Assembly (NCBI GenBank): GCA_944391505.1
Contig: CALXTV010000009.1
Span: 1 to 61,156 of the forward strand
DNA from: an uncultured Alphaproteobacteria bacterium
GTDB taxonomy: Bacteria; Pseudomonadota; Alphaproteobacteria; RF32; CAG-239
Length of the DNA stretch: 61,156 bases
Direction of reading: 5' to 3'
Part shown: positions 48,101 through 56,450 of the stretch, piece by piece
Layout: the number at the start of each line of letters is the position of its first letter
Numbering within the stretch: position 1 is the first letter of the stretch
Notes under the pieces: model-generated
The model's database searches: none
What the model was told of the DNA's origin: nothing
The model's input: the letters and a program-made list of their open reading frames with translations, nothing else
Position numbers and translations under genes: made by a program

Positions 48101-48715
48101 ATGTTGCTGCGAAAATTTTCCGATTATTTTCATGCTTTGGTTAAGGCTACGTATGATTATATGCTGAATTTGGCATCTCGGCCGAACGCCATGTATTTTT
48201 TGTTTGCCGTTGCCTTTATCGAAAGTTCGTTTTTTCCCATTCCGCCCGATGTTATGCTTATTCCGATGGTCTTGGCTGCGCCTTCAAAGGCATGGCGGAT
48301 TGCAACGGTGGCAACCATTGCTAGTGTGCTCGGCGGAGCATTTGGTTATGCTATCGGTGTTTTCTTCTTTGACTTAATTGCCCGCCCGATTTTAACGTTC
48401 TACGGTTATATGCACCAGTTTGACGTCTTTAAGGATTATTATCATGAATGGGGCGCCTGGATTGTTTTCGGCGCGGGAATTACGCCTTTTCCGTATAAGG
48501 TGGTTACAATTGCCAGTGGTGTCGTGCATCTTGATTTTGTCGTTTTCATGCTGGCTTCCGTTGTTGCCCGGGGAATGCGGTTTTATCTGGTGGCATGGCT
48601 TTTGAAAAAGTTTGGCGAGCCGATGAAGGAATATATTGAGAAGAATCTCGGTATGCTTTCGATTTTATTCTTGCTGCTTTTGTTGGGCGGCTTTGCCTGT
48701 ATAAAATTTATCTGA
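48101..48715 (+). CDS. YqaA/DedA-like VTT-domain membrane protein, 204 aa
   Basis: A polytopic membrane protein with the VTT pattern: FIESSFFPIPPDVMLIPMVL, a Gly-rich ASVLGGAFGYAIGVFFF and FGAGITPFPYKVVTIASGVV. Members handle lipid scrambling or membrane homeostasis; substrate cannot be told here. AAGGA precedes the ATG. It converges with infA across a shared terminator. Confidence 0.9.
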   Translation: MLLRKFSDYFHALVKATYDYMLNLASRPNAMYFLFAVAFIESSFFPIPPDVMLIPMVLAAPSKAWRIATVATIASVLGGAFGYAIGVFFFDLIARPILTFYGYMHQFDVFKDYYHEWGAWIVFGAGITPFPYKVVTIASGVVHLDFVVFMLASVVARGMRFYLVAWLLKKFGEPMKEYIEKNLGMLSILFLLLLLGGFACIKFI

Positions 48716-48720
48716 TGGCA

Positions 48721-48750
48721 AAATAAAACCCCGGAAACGGGGTTTTATTT
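48721..48750. terminator. Bidirectional terminator between the YqaA-like gene and infA
   Basis: AAATAAAACCCCG, loop GAAA, CGGGGTTTTATTT: a perfect 13-bp stem with A- and T-runs at the ends, serving both convergent genes. Confidence 0.92.
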
Positions 48751-48971
48751 TAGTCTTTATGGCGGAAAGTAATGCGTCCCTTGGTTAAATCGTAAGGTGT
48801 CATTTCGATGTCGACTTTGTCGCCAACCATGACGCGGATACGGAACTTACGCATTTTTCCGGCTGTGTGTGCCAGAATTTCGACACCGTTTTCCAATCTG
48901 ACCCGAAACATGGCGTTGGGCAGCTTTTCAATAACGTCGCCGGTCAGTTCCAGCAATTCTTCTTTACTCAT
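48750..48971 (-). CDS. infA: Translation initiation factor IF-1, 73 aa
   Basis: A one-domain OB-fold protein that binds the 30S A site. Conserved [35 protein letters not shown] and [15 protein letters not shown]. Slightly unusual is Phe in MRKFRIRV where Asn is common. It has a private promoter in the 68-base gap after the kinase gene. Confidence 0.97.
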   Translation of the reverse strand: MSKEELLELTGDVIEKLPNAMFRVRLENGVEILAHTAGKMRKFRIRVMVGDKVDIEMTPYDLTKGRITFRHKD

Positions 48972-49009
48972 AAAATTTTTCCTATCTGTTTTTTTAAGAT
49001 TTTTTTTCC

Positions 49010-49038
49010 TGTATAAACCTTAATTTTTATTTTTGCAA
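49010..49038 (-). promoter_or_regulatory. Promoter of infA
   Basis: Minus strand: TTGCAA (49038-49033), a 17-base spacer, TATACA (49015-49010). Both boxes equal those of the rplK promoter. The leader is about 30 bases. Confidence 0.75.
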
Positions 49039-49039
49039 T

Positions 49040-50719
49040 TTATTTCTTTATGACGGCCGGAAAATTAAGCGTGAAACAGGTGCCTTTGTTTTCTTGGCTG
49101 GAAACGTTGATTGAAGCATGAAAGTTTTCGATGATTGATTTGACAATAGACAATCCGAGGCCGGTGCCGCTGCTGCGGGACGAGTTTCCGCCGTCTGAAT
49201 AAAAGGGTTCAAAAATGCGGTTGATTTTGTCTGCCGGAATGCCGATTCCGTCATCGGCAATTGTAATTTCGATTTCCTGCCGCTTCCGGTGTGCTTCTAT
49301 TTTAAGATTTCCACCGTTAGGCATGGCTTTGAAAGCATTTTGAATCAGGTTTATCAAGGCCATTTTGAAATCACCTTCCGAACCGCGGATAAACAGATTG
49401 TCCCGGGAATGTTTGAAATCAATATTGACGCCGCTATGTTTGGCTTCGTAATCAAGAAGGGCCAGAACATCGTTTATGCCAGCGGCGCAGTCAATGCTCT
49501 GATTGGTATCGGAAGAAAACTGCGCCATTTTTAACAATCTTTCGGGGACTTCCGCACAGACATTCAATTCGTCATTAATAAGGGATAAATATTTTTTTTC
49601 TTCGCTTTGGTCGTCGGGGGCTTTGTGAAACTTGTCAAGCAGACCTTCGATAATCATGCGTATTGATCCAAGGTTGTTTTTCATTTCGTGGGCAACTGAA
49701 GTGGCCAGAAAACCCAGTGAGGACAGTTTTTGCTGATGCGAAAAACGAATATCTTCGCTCAAATCGCGGATAGCTTCAACAATATAGGTCTTTTGTCCGT
49801 CAATGTACAAGGGTGCTGCATTGATGGCCAGATGCCGGTTTGGCTCGTTGGCAAACTGTTGAATAACCTTAACATTTTGTGCATTATTAACCATAATCTC
49901 ATGAAGCGGGCATGTGAACATGCTGGGCGTGCAAAACAGTTTTCTTTTTTGCGAAGAGGCGTAGCATTTTTGACCGATGCAGTTTTGGCTGCAACCTACC
50001 TGACGGTAATATTCCTGATTGGCGATGATAATGTTTCCTTCCTTGTCAATAACACGGATACCGTCCGGGATGCCGTCGATAATTGATTGCAGGAAGGTTT
50101 CCTGTTTTTTTATCTGGCGAATGCTGTTTTGAATGTTATCGAGCATTTGGTTGAAGGTGTGCGAAAGGTCGTCAAGTTCGTCCTGAAAGATATGTTTGGT
50201 GCTTAAATCAACACGGCTGTCATAGTTTCCGGACGAAACCAACCGGCTGACGGAAGCCAATTTGTTTATGGGATTCAGAACCAACCGCTGCATCAGATAC
50301 CAGATGAGCAGCATGGATAAAATAATCAGAAAGGAACTGGTCATAACCAGTCTGATACCTTCACTGATGGCCTGATAACGTTCGTCATAATTTTGGACGA
50401 TTTGAGCTGTGCGTTGTTGTTCCCGACTTAGTTCTTCCTGTTTTTCTTTGAGGTTGTTGTTGCTTTGGATGACTCTCAGGTTTTCCCGGCTGAACAGTTC
50501 TTTGTGTCCGGCGCGAACCAGCCGGTTTATGTCTTTGCGCAGATTGATGTTTTCGTATAAAAGCTCCAGATACTGCTGGTTGCGCAGAATGGTTGATTTT
50601 TGTTCTTCCTGAATTTTGCTGCCGTAAACAATATAAAATGTGTAGACAAACAGAACTGCCGTAAAAATAAAGAAAATGGCAATGGTATAAATAAATTTTT
50701 TGTTCAGGCTGAAAAACAT
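49040..50719 (-). CDS. Membrane sensor histidine kinase, 559 aa
   Basis: Two membrane helices (about residues 9-30 and 125-145) bracket a helical periplasmic part; a HAMP domain follows, then PAS (GIPDGIRVIDKEGNIIIANQ). The PAS holds a cluster of Cys residues (CSQNC, KCYASSQ, LFC, FTCPL) that could sense redox state or bind a metal. The kinase core has the phospho-acceptor SVAHEMKNNLGSIRM, the N box LINLIQNAFKAMPNGG and DDGIGIPADKINRIFEPF, then GTGLGLSIVKSI. It lies upstream of infA without a dedicated response regulator; the double-receiver gene at 47418 is 1 kb away. Confidence 0.93.
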   Translation of the reverse strand: MFFSLNKKFIYTIAIFFIFTAVLFVYTFYIVYGSKIQEEQKSTILRNQQYLELLYENINLRKDINRLVRAGHKELFSRENLRVIQSNNNLKEKQEELSREQQRTAQIVQNYDERYQAISEGIRLVMTSSFLIILSMLLIWYLMQRLVLNPINKLASVSRLVSSGNYDSRVDLSTKHIFQDELDDLSHTFNQMLDNIQNSIRQIKKQETFLQSIIDGIPDGIRVIDKEGNIIIANQEYYRQVGCSQNCIGQKCYASSQKRKLFCTPSMFTCPLHEIMVNNAQNVKVIQQFANEPNRHLAINAAPLYIDGQKTYIVEAIRDLSEDIRFSHQQKLSSLGFLATSVAHEMKNNLGSIRMIIEGLLDKFHKAPDDQSEEKKYLSLINDELNVCAEVPERLLKMAQFSSDTNQSIDCAAGINDVLALLDYEAKHSGVNIDFKHSRDNLFIRGSEGDFKMALINLIQNAFKAMPNGGNLKIEAHRKRQEIEITIADDGIGIPADKINRIFEPFYSDGGNSSRSSGTGLGLSIVKSIIENFHASINVSSQENKGTCFTLNFPAVIKK

Positions 50720-50741
50720 CTGATTTTCCCGTTTTGCTGGT

Positions 50742-50769
50742 TGACTTTGTAATTTTAGTTCTTATTTAA
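50742..50769 (+). promoter_or_regulatory. Candidate promoter of the DUF1150 gene
   Basis: TTGACT (50742-50747), a 16-base spacer, TATTTA (50764-50769), in the divergent gap next to the kinase gene. Confidence 0.45.
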
Positions 50770-50834
50770 TAAAATAGCAATAAAATACGAATATACAGAT
50801 ACGAACTAATTGGATTTATGAAAGCTGGCTGACA

Positions 50835-51071
50835 ATGGCGTATGAATTTAAAGACTGGTTGGAAGAGTACGATCTTCTGCCAGAGTGTGAAACTGACTTA
50901 TGTTCATGGAATGATGAAGACGTTGCGTTTATTAAAAATGACGTTCATGACGGTAAGAGCATGTGGTTGATTTATGCTGCCGACGGTACTAAAATTGCCG
51001 CTACCGACAATAGGGATTTTGCCTTTGTTATGGCCAAGCAGAATGACTTCATACCTTGTAGTGTCCATTAA
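50835..51071 (+). CDS. DUF1150 family protein, 78 aa
   Basis: The C-terminal half reads MWLIYAADGTKIAATDNRDF and VMAKQNDFIPCSVH, the DUF1150 signature found mainly in alphaproteobacteria. The N-terminal part is short and acidic. The role is unknown; in relatives the gene is often next to a small heat-shock protein, which is not the case here. It converges on ptsN across the palindromic repeats. Confidence 0.85.
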   Translation: MAYEFKDWLEEYDLLPECETDLCSWNDEDVAFIKNDVHDGKSMWLIYAADGTKIAATDNRDFAFVMAKQNDFIPCSVH

Positions 51072-51322
51072 AACGCTTTTATAGGAAAACTAGAGCCGTC
51101 GTCCGGTGCTCGAAGCTCACGTACACAAAGTACGCTCAAGCTTCTGCGCTCCGGGAGCCAACTCTATTTTTCACTCTAAAAGCGTTTTAATTTTGTACGG
51201 CATAGGAAAACTAGAGCCGTCGTCCGGTGCTCGAAGCTCACGTACACAAAGTACGCTCAAGCTTCTGCGCTCCGGGAGCCAACTCTATTTTTCACTCTAA
51301 AAGCGTTTTAATTTTGTAAGGC
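51070..51322. repeat. Two tandem 121-bp palindromic repeats
   Basis: Copies at 51081-51201 and 51202-51322 differ by a single base (120 of 121 identical). With the preceding AAAACGCTTTT, each unit is a palindrome of about 118 bases: AAAACGCTTTT pairs with AAAAGCGTTTT, CTAGAG with CTCTA, CCGG with CCGG, GAAGCT with AGCTTC, and the tip is CGTAC-ACAAA-GTACG. A short third remnant runs ATAGGAGAAATAGAG at 51324-51338. The tip resembles those at 35870-36118. No gene is present in 51072-51380. Confidence 0.9.
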
Positions 51323-51352
51323 ATAGGAGAAATAGAGCAAAGTATGCTTATG

Positions 51353-51380
51353 AAAAAACCGGCATTGCTGCCGGTTTTTT
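51353..51380. terminator. Terminator after ptsN
   Basis: AAAAAACCGGCA, loop TTGC, TGCCGGTTTTTT, with A- and T-runs at the ends. It directly abuts the ptsN stop codon. Confidence 0.9.
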
Positions 51381-51824
51381 TTAGTTATTCAGCAAAGCGT
51401 AAATTTCTTCGCTGTTATTCATTTGTCTTAATTTTTCGCAGGTATTTTCATCTTTTAGGATTCTGGATACCTGAGCAAGAGCCGTTAGATGATCCGCTCC
51501 GCTGCCTTCAGGCGAAAGCAACAGAAAGACCAAATCAACCGGCTTGTTATCAATGGCTTCAAAATCTACCGGAGTGCTTAATTTTGCAAAAAGTCCGTAG
51601 ACCTTATCCAGCTCGGGGATTCTTCCATGCGGAAGCGCTGTGCCGCCGCCGAAGCCCGTTGAACCAAGATTTTCACGTTCAAGGACAATGTCAAAAATTG
51701 TTCTTTCGTTAATGCCCGTGATTTCGGCTGCTTTGTCAGACAGTTCCTGCAAAAGTTGTCTTTTGGAGCCGGCTTTCAGACCCAAAACAACGTTTTTCTC
51801 GGTCATTATGTCAGAGATTCTCAT
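51381..51824 (-). CDS. ptsN: Nitrogen-type PTS protein IIA(Ntr), 147 aa
   Basis: A regulatory EIIA that receives phosphate through the Ntr-PTS relay and influences potassium, carbon and nitrogen control. The phospho-acceptor His lies in GGGTALPHGRIPEL (about residue 66). Length and position next to hpf, rpoN and lptB are typical for proteobacteria. Confidence 0.96.
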   Translation of the reverse strand: MRISDIMTEKNVVLGLKAGSKRQLLQELSDKAAEITGINERTIFDIVLERENLGSTGFGGGTALPHGRIPELDKVYGLFAKLSTPVDFEAIDNKPVDLVFLLLSPEGSGADHLTALAQVSRILKDENTCEKLRQMNNSEEIYALLNN

Positions 51825-51852
51825 TAATTTATTGCCTTTGTGTTATTAAAAC

Positions 51853-52419
51853 TTAATTGTCAGCTTTAGGTTCAACCCAGCCGATGTTTCCGTCTTTGCG
51901 GCGGTATACCATGCTGATGTGGTGGTTGGCGCTGTTTCTGAACATGATGGCGGCTTCATTGGCCAAATCCATATACATGACAGCCTCGCTGACCGTGCAA
52001 ACCGGAATATTGGCGTCGGTTTCGGCGATTGTCAACGGTGCGTTGACGTCAATATCCAGTTCGTCTTCAGTTTCATGCAGGGGAAAAACAGCTTCGTTGG
52101 CAAGTTCGGCTAAACCGAGTTTGCCTTTGTGGTCGTTGAGTTTGTTCTTGTTACGGCGCAGACGGGTGGCAATGTGCGTATTGGCATTGTCAAAAGCCGA
52201 ATACGGATCGCCGGCAACACCGGAACCTTTAAGAACGATGTTTTTAGCAGGATGAACTGTTACTTCGGCATTGAAATCTTCGCCTTCTTTGGAAAAGGCA
52301 ACCGTGCAGCTGATAGGAGCATTAAAATATTTGTTAACAGAGTTTTCAATGGCTTCTTCGACGTGTCTGCGAAGTCTGTCGCCGATGTCAACCTGTTTGC
52401 CAGTCAATGTAATTTTCAT
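51853..52419 (-). CDS. hpf: Ribosome hibernation promoting factor, long form, 188 aa
   Basis: ATG 52419 (MKITLTGKQVDIGDRLRRHV) follows AAGGAAG. The N-terminal domain (about 1-100) binds the 30S mRNA/tRNA path; the C-terminal domain (about 130-185, with VSEAVMYMDLANEAAIMFRN and VYRRKDGNIGWVEP) lets long HPF join two 70S ribosomes into 100S dimers. It has a strong separate promoter, consistent with growth-phase control. Confidence 0.95.
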   Translation of the reverse strand: MKITLTGKQVDIGDRLRRHVEEAIENSVNKYFNAPISCTVAFSKEGEDFNAEVTVHPAKNIVLKGSGVAGDPYSAFDNANTHIATRLRRNKNKLNDHKGKLGLAELANEAVFPLHETEDELDIDVNAPLTIAETDANIPVCTVSEAVMYMDLANEAAIMFRNSANHHISMVYRRKDGNIGWVEPKADN

Positions 52420-52501
52420 AATTCTTCCTTGCAAAAAATAAATTAAACTTTTCTTGAAACATTACTTTACTATGAAAAAATAGATATTTCAATCAGAGAA
52501 T

Positions 52502-52530
52502 TTGATAATCTAGTTAAAGGGAAAAGTCAA
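52502..52530 (-). promoter_or_regulatory. Promoter of hpf
   Basis: Minus strand: TTGACT (52530-52525), a 17-base spacer, TATCAA (52507-52502), in the 170-base gap after rpoN. The leader is about 75 bases. Confidence 0.65.
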
Positions 52531-52589
52531 CACCAAAAAGTTTGGATAACGGCTTGATAAAGCGATTTTATATATTATTCCAAACCGGT

Positions 52590-54083
52590 TTAAAATTTAC
52601 TGCGTTTGATGCGTTTGCGTTCGGCCGAACCCGGGATACCCATGGCTTCTCGATATTTATTGACTGTGCGGCGGGCAATCCGTATACCTTTCTGCGCCAT
52701 CAGTTCGACAATTTTGTCATCAGAAAGGACGTTTTGAGGCGTTTCTTCATCAATGAGTTTTTTTATTTGGTGTTTGATACTGACGACGGAAGTATTTTCG
52801 TCTCCGGTATAAGTTCCTGCGGCTGCAGAAAAGAAATATTTCAGTTCAAAAATGCCGCGCGGCGTGTGCATATATTTATGGGTCGTTACCCGGCTGACCG
52901 TACTTTCGTGCATTTCCAGCGTTTCGGCAATGTCACGGAGCAGAAGGGGTTTAATATGATCGACGCCTTTTTCAAAAAATTCGTGCTGGCGACGGACGAT
53001 TTCTTCGCTGACCCTGAGAATGGTCGTGGCTCGTTGATGCAGCGCTTTCATCAGAAAACCGGCGTGACCGAGCTGTTCTTTCAGATAGCGTTTGGCCTCT
53101 TTGTTTTTGCCGCTGACGTTTTTGATTTCGCTGTAATATTCCCGGTTAATCAGAATACGCGGAAGCGACATATTATTGAGTTCTATCAAATAATCGCCTT
53201 GTTTGTTGGTGCGGACAAAGACATCGGGAACGATGCAGGCCGCGGTGTCGTTTTGGTAACCAGCGGCCGGTTTCGGATTAAGAGCCCTGATGTCGGAAAT
53301 CATGGAGGCCAGATCTTCGTCATCGGCATGGCAGATTTTTTTCAGCTCTTTGAATTTTCTCTGTCCGAGCAGATCCAAGTTATCAAGCAGTTTTTGCATT
53401 TGGGGATCGAGCCGGTTTATGTCTTTCAGTTGAATGGCCAGACATTCGCTCAGATTGCGGGCAAATATGCCGGAAGGTTCGAAATTTTGCATTTGCAGGA
53501 GAATTTTTTCAATTTCTTCAGGGGGCAAGCCGAGTTTGGCGGCTATATCTACTGTATCGCCGCGGAAATAACCGCTCTCGTCCAAAAATGCAGCCAGCCG
53601 GGAGGCTATAACTTTGTCGCGAGGAGCGGCAAAGTTCAGGGAAATTTGTTCGTCCAGCAGTTCGTAGAGTGATTTGCCTCTGCTGAGTTTTTTTTCAAAA
53701 AAGTCAAATTCCTCGTCGGGGGGACAGGTTTTTCCTCGGGCGTAATTTTCCCATGAGTAATCGCTGTTACCGTCGTATCCTTCGCGGTCGCTGGCGTAGT
53801 CGTCAAATTCGTTATCGTAATCGACATCGGGAGAAAAGTTTTCTTCGGCAGTCGGCGTTTCGCCGTCCGGAGGATAGTCGTCAATTGTCGGCGCCCGGTT
53901 GTCTTCGGCGTCGGCCAGCCGGTCATCCTCACGTTCTAAAAAAGGATTGTTCTCCAGCTCTTTGGTCAGAAGCTCGTTTAGCTCCACATTGGACAACTGC
54001 AAAAGATTTATCGCCTGACGCAGTTGCGGGGTCATTAACAGGGATTGGGACTGCTTTATTTCTATGCGGGGTGTGACCGCCAT
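52590..54083 (-). CDS. rpoN: RNA polymerase sigma-54 factor, 497 aa
   Basis: RpoN directs polymerase to -24/-12 promoters and needs an activator ATPase. Region I is the Gln/Leu-rich LLMTPQLRQAINLLQLSNVE; an acidic region II follows (about residues 50-110); the core-binding and DNA-binding regions follow, ending with the RpoN box ARRTVNKYREAMGIP. I see no -24/-12 promoter in this window. It lies 17 bases after lptB. Confidence 0.97.
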   Translation of the reverse strand: MAVTPRIEIKQSQSLLMTPQLRQAINLLQLSNVELNELLTKELENNPFLEREDDRLADAEDNRAPTIDDYPPDGETPTAEENFSPDVDYDNEFDDYASDREGYDGNSDYSWENYARGKTCPPDEEFDFFEKKLSRGKSLYELLDEQISLNFAAPRDKVIASRLAAFLDESGYFRGDTVDIAAKLGLPPEEIEKILLQMQNFEPSGIFARNLSECLAIQLKDINRLDPQMQKLLDNLDLLGQRKFKELKKICHADDEDLASMISDIRALNPKPAAGYQNDTAACIVPDVFVRTNKQGDYLIELNNMSLPRILINREYYSEIKNVSGKNKEAKRYLKEQLGHAGFLMKALHQRATTILRVSEEIVRRQHEFFEKGVDHIKPLLLRDIAETLEMHESTVSRVTTHKYMHTPRGIFELKYFFSAAAGTYTGDENTSVVSIKHQIKKLIDEETPQNVLSDDKIVELMAQKGIRIARRTVNKYREAMGIPGSAERKRIKRSKF

Positions 54084-54100
54084 TGTATAAGCCTCCCCGT

Positions 54101-54856
54101 TTACATTGAGAAGTTATCGCCCAGATAGACTTTGCGGACTTCTTTGTTGGCGACAATTTCGTCTGGCGTGCCTTCCATCAGAACCGTTCCGCCGTGCAAA
54201 ATGTAAGCGCGATCGGTAATATCCAGCGTTTCGCGGACGTTGTGATCGGTAATCAGAACGCCGAGACCGCGGTGTTTGAGCTGCGAAACCAGATTGCGGA
54301 TTTCCGAAACGGCAATCGGATCAATACCGGCCAGCGGTTCGTCGAGCAAAATAAAGTTCGGCTGGCTGGCTAAAGCCCGGGCAATTTCCAGACGCCGCCG
54401 TTCACCGCCGGACAAAGCAATTGCCGGCGATTTGCGCAAGTGTGCGATTGAAAATTCGGACAGTAATTCTTCCAGCATATTTTCGCGCTGACTTTCGTCG
54501 TCAATGACGATTTCAAGAATAGCTTTGATGTTGTCTTCTACGCTTAAGGAACGGAAAATGGACGCTTCCTGCGGCAGGTAGCCGATGCCCATGCGGGCGC
54601 GCCGATACATCGGCAGGTTGGTAATGTCCTGTCCGTCAATATGTACGTCGCCGTAGTCCGGCGTTATCAGACCGGTAACGCAATAAAAGCAGGTCGTTTT
54701 GCCGGCGCCGTTCGGACCGAGCAGGCCGACGGCTTCGCCGCGGCGGACATTCAGCGAAACATTGCGCAATACCGGCCGGTTCTTATATTTTTTGCCGATA
54801 TTGAAAACCTCAAGCGTCGAATTCATATTGTAATCGTTTTTTTTCAGCATGGACAT
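54101..54856 (-). CDS. lptB: LPS export ABC transporter ATPase LptB, 251 aa
   Basis: Powers extraction of LPS by the LptFG complex. Walker A GLLGPNGAGKTTCFY, signature LSGGERRRLEIARALAS, Walker B FILLDEPLAGIDP, and the switch His in VLITDHNVRETL. Start uncertain among ATG 54856, ATG 54850 and a Met at residue 11; GGAAA precedes the first. Eleven bases after lptA. Confidence 0.96.
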   Translation of the reverse strand: MSMLKKNDYNMNSTLEVFNIGKKYKNRPVLRNVSLNVRRGEAVGLLGPNGAGKTTCFYCVTGLITPDYGDVHIDGQDITNLPMYRRARMGIGYLPQEASIFRSLSVEDNIKAILEIVIDDESQRENMLEELLSEFSIAHLRKSPAIALSGGERRRLEIARALASQPNFILLDEPLAGIDPIAVSEIRNLVSQLKHRGLGVLITDHNVRETLDITDRAYILHGGTVLMEGTPDEIVANKEVRKVYLGDNFSM

Positions 54857-54867
54857 TTTCCGTTAAG

Positions 54868-55779
54868 TTAATTGGTGGTGCCGAGTTCCCAGGTCTTTTC
54901 GGGCTGGGGCTCCGGTTTTGTTTTCGGCTGCTGTTCCTGCGGTGCCGTTTTCTGTTCGGTGGCAGGATCGGTATCTGCGGCTTTTTCTTTTTTGTCTTTG
55001 TCTTCTTTTTCACGGAAAACGCCGGAAACGCGTTTGCCGGAACCTTTTCGGGTCAACAATCGGCTGACGCCCGTATTGAGATCGGTCACGGCGTAGTCGC
55101 CGCGAATAAAGTTGCCGTCCTGCATAATAACGACATGATCATACAGATTGACCAGATTTTCTTTGGGAAGATAAACTCCTCTATCGGCCGTGACTTCTGC
55201 GTCTTTGGTTACGATTTTGACATTATCGTAAATTTCGACCCGTTTCATTTCCAGGGCGCCCTGTGCATTCTTTTCAAAAAAACTGATCATCCGGTCAGAG
55301 TGGACTTTGTTTTTTTGCGCGTCGGTGGCAATGACGTTTTCAAGCGCAATTGCCTGCTGTTTGGACGGATAGTAGGTAATGCTGCCTTCGGCGGTAATGT
55401 CTTCGGTTTCGGTTTTTATTTTTGCAGGCTTGCCTTTAAGGGTCATGCTGTCGGCGGCAACATCATAATCCAAAGTGTCCCCGAAGCCGTCGGCTTGGGC
55501 GGATTTCATGATGACGCCGCCTTGGGCGTGAACGGTTTTTATCCGGCTCTGTTTTTTGTTTTGGGCGGATTTTTCCGCGACATTCTCATAAAACGCCGTA
55601 ATGGTGTCGGCCCGAACACTCATGTCCTGCTTGCTGGCAACGGCATTGCCAACAGCAACCATTTTTTGTTCGTTCTGGTGCCATTCGACGCGTTCGTCGG
55701 CAACCAGATTGATTTTTTCGGCTCGCGCCGGTGCTGTAAATGCGGCAAGCAGACAGGCGGCGGCAAAAAGTTTATTCAT
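54868..55779 (-). CDS. lptA: LPS transport periplasmic bridge LptA, 303 aa
   Basis: Signal peptide (MNKLFAAACLLAAFTAPARA) then the OstA/LptA jelly-roll with INLVADERVEWHQNEQKMVA, ITYYPSKQQAIALENVIATD and VVIMQDGNFIRGDYAVTDLN. It forms the periplasmic bridge that carries LPS. Longer than E. coli LptA (about 185) because of extra beta repeats and a charged Lys/Pro/Gln-rich tail (about residues 255-303) that looks disordered. Overlaps lptC by 8 bases. Confidence 0.93.
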   Translation of the reverse strand: MNKLFAAACLLAAFTAPARAEKINLVADERVEWHQNEQKMVAVGNAVASKQDMSVRADTITAFYENVAEKSAQNKKQSRIKTVHAQGGVIMKSAQADGFGDTLDYDVAADSMTLKGKPAKIKTETEDITAEGSITYYPSKQQAIALENVIATDAQKNKVHSDRMISFFEKNAQGALEMKRVEIYDNVKIVTKDAEVTADRGVYLPKENLVNLYDHVVIMQDGNFIRGDYAVTDLNTGVSRLLTRKGSGKRVSGVFREKEDKDKKEKAADTDPATEQKTAPQEQQPKTKPEPQPEKTWELGTTN

Positions 55780-56449
55780 GGTTGTTTCCCTTCAAGTTTT
55801 CTTCTTCCACCGTAATGTATGTTTTGCCGGTGAAGATTAACAGTCTTTGATCCGTATAAAATTCAAATCCCTGTGATTTAAGGTTGCCGAAAACGCCTTC
55901 CGAAGTAATTTCTTCGGAGCCCCAGCCTTTTTTAGTTTTGAAATCAAAGAAAGCTTCCGTTGTTTTGGCCGTCATGCCGTCGCTGTAAAAAACATTGACG
56001 TCTTCAATCAGGTTAAGGATATTGGTATTTTGATCAAAATAGCCGATCGGCGCGTTTATGTTGACCCAAGAACCGTCTTTTGACGGCAGAATACCGTCAG
56101 GACGCGTCAGCTTAATCAGTTTGGAGCCGGGTTCCGTTTCGTCAACGTTTTGGGCTGTGAGGTTGTTAACCAGGTTGTCTTTGTCCGTTATGTAAAAAAC
56201 CGTGTTTTCCATATGAAGCTTTTCCAGCTCTCCCTTTTTGGGGAACGTGATGTCAATTGAAAACTCATCATTGTTTTTTTTGATGCTGGGAAATAAAATG
56301 AGCAAGCCGATAAGGAGAGCGGCAATGCCCGGAAGCAACAGTTTGATCAGACGTATTATTCTGGTATGTCTGGATACTTCCTGCTTCTTACTGCCGGAAA
56401 TAATGCCGTCTCCGCTGAAATAAGAATCAAGCTTGTTATGGTCGAACAA
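55772..56449 (-). CDS. lptC: LPS export protein LptC, 225 aa
   Basis: A single N-terminal membrane helix (about residues 32-50, LIKLLLPGIAALLIGLLI) anchors a periplasmic LptC domain with FSIDITFPKKGELEKLHMEN, then INAPIGYFDQNTNILNLIED and VNVFYSDGMTAKTTEA. It passes LPS from LptFG to LptA. Between kdsD (1-base gap) and lptA (overlap), the usual order. Confidence 0.92.
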   Translation of the reverse strand: MFDHNKLDSYFSGDGIISGSKKQEVSRHTRIIRLIKLLLPGIAALLIGLLILFPSIKKNNDEFSIDITFPKKGELEKLHMENTVFYITDKDNLVNNLTAQNVDETEPGSKLIKLTRPDGILPSKDGSWVNINAPIGYFDQNTNILNLIEDVNVFYSDGMTAKTTEAFFDFKTKKGWGSEEITSEGVFGNLKSQGFEFYTDQRLLIFTGKTYITVEEENLKGNNHE

Positions 56450-56450
56450 A

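Noticed and set aside
51070..51322. Tandem repeat considered as a CRISPR array or as a coding gene (51106-51300)
   Set aside because: Repeat units are 121 bp, contiguous and palindromic with no unique spacers; the short frame only reads through the repeat.
52542..53672. A 376-codon plus-strand frame opposite rpoN
   Set aside because: Rich in Phe and aromatic residues, no family features, and fully covered by the well-supported rpoN.
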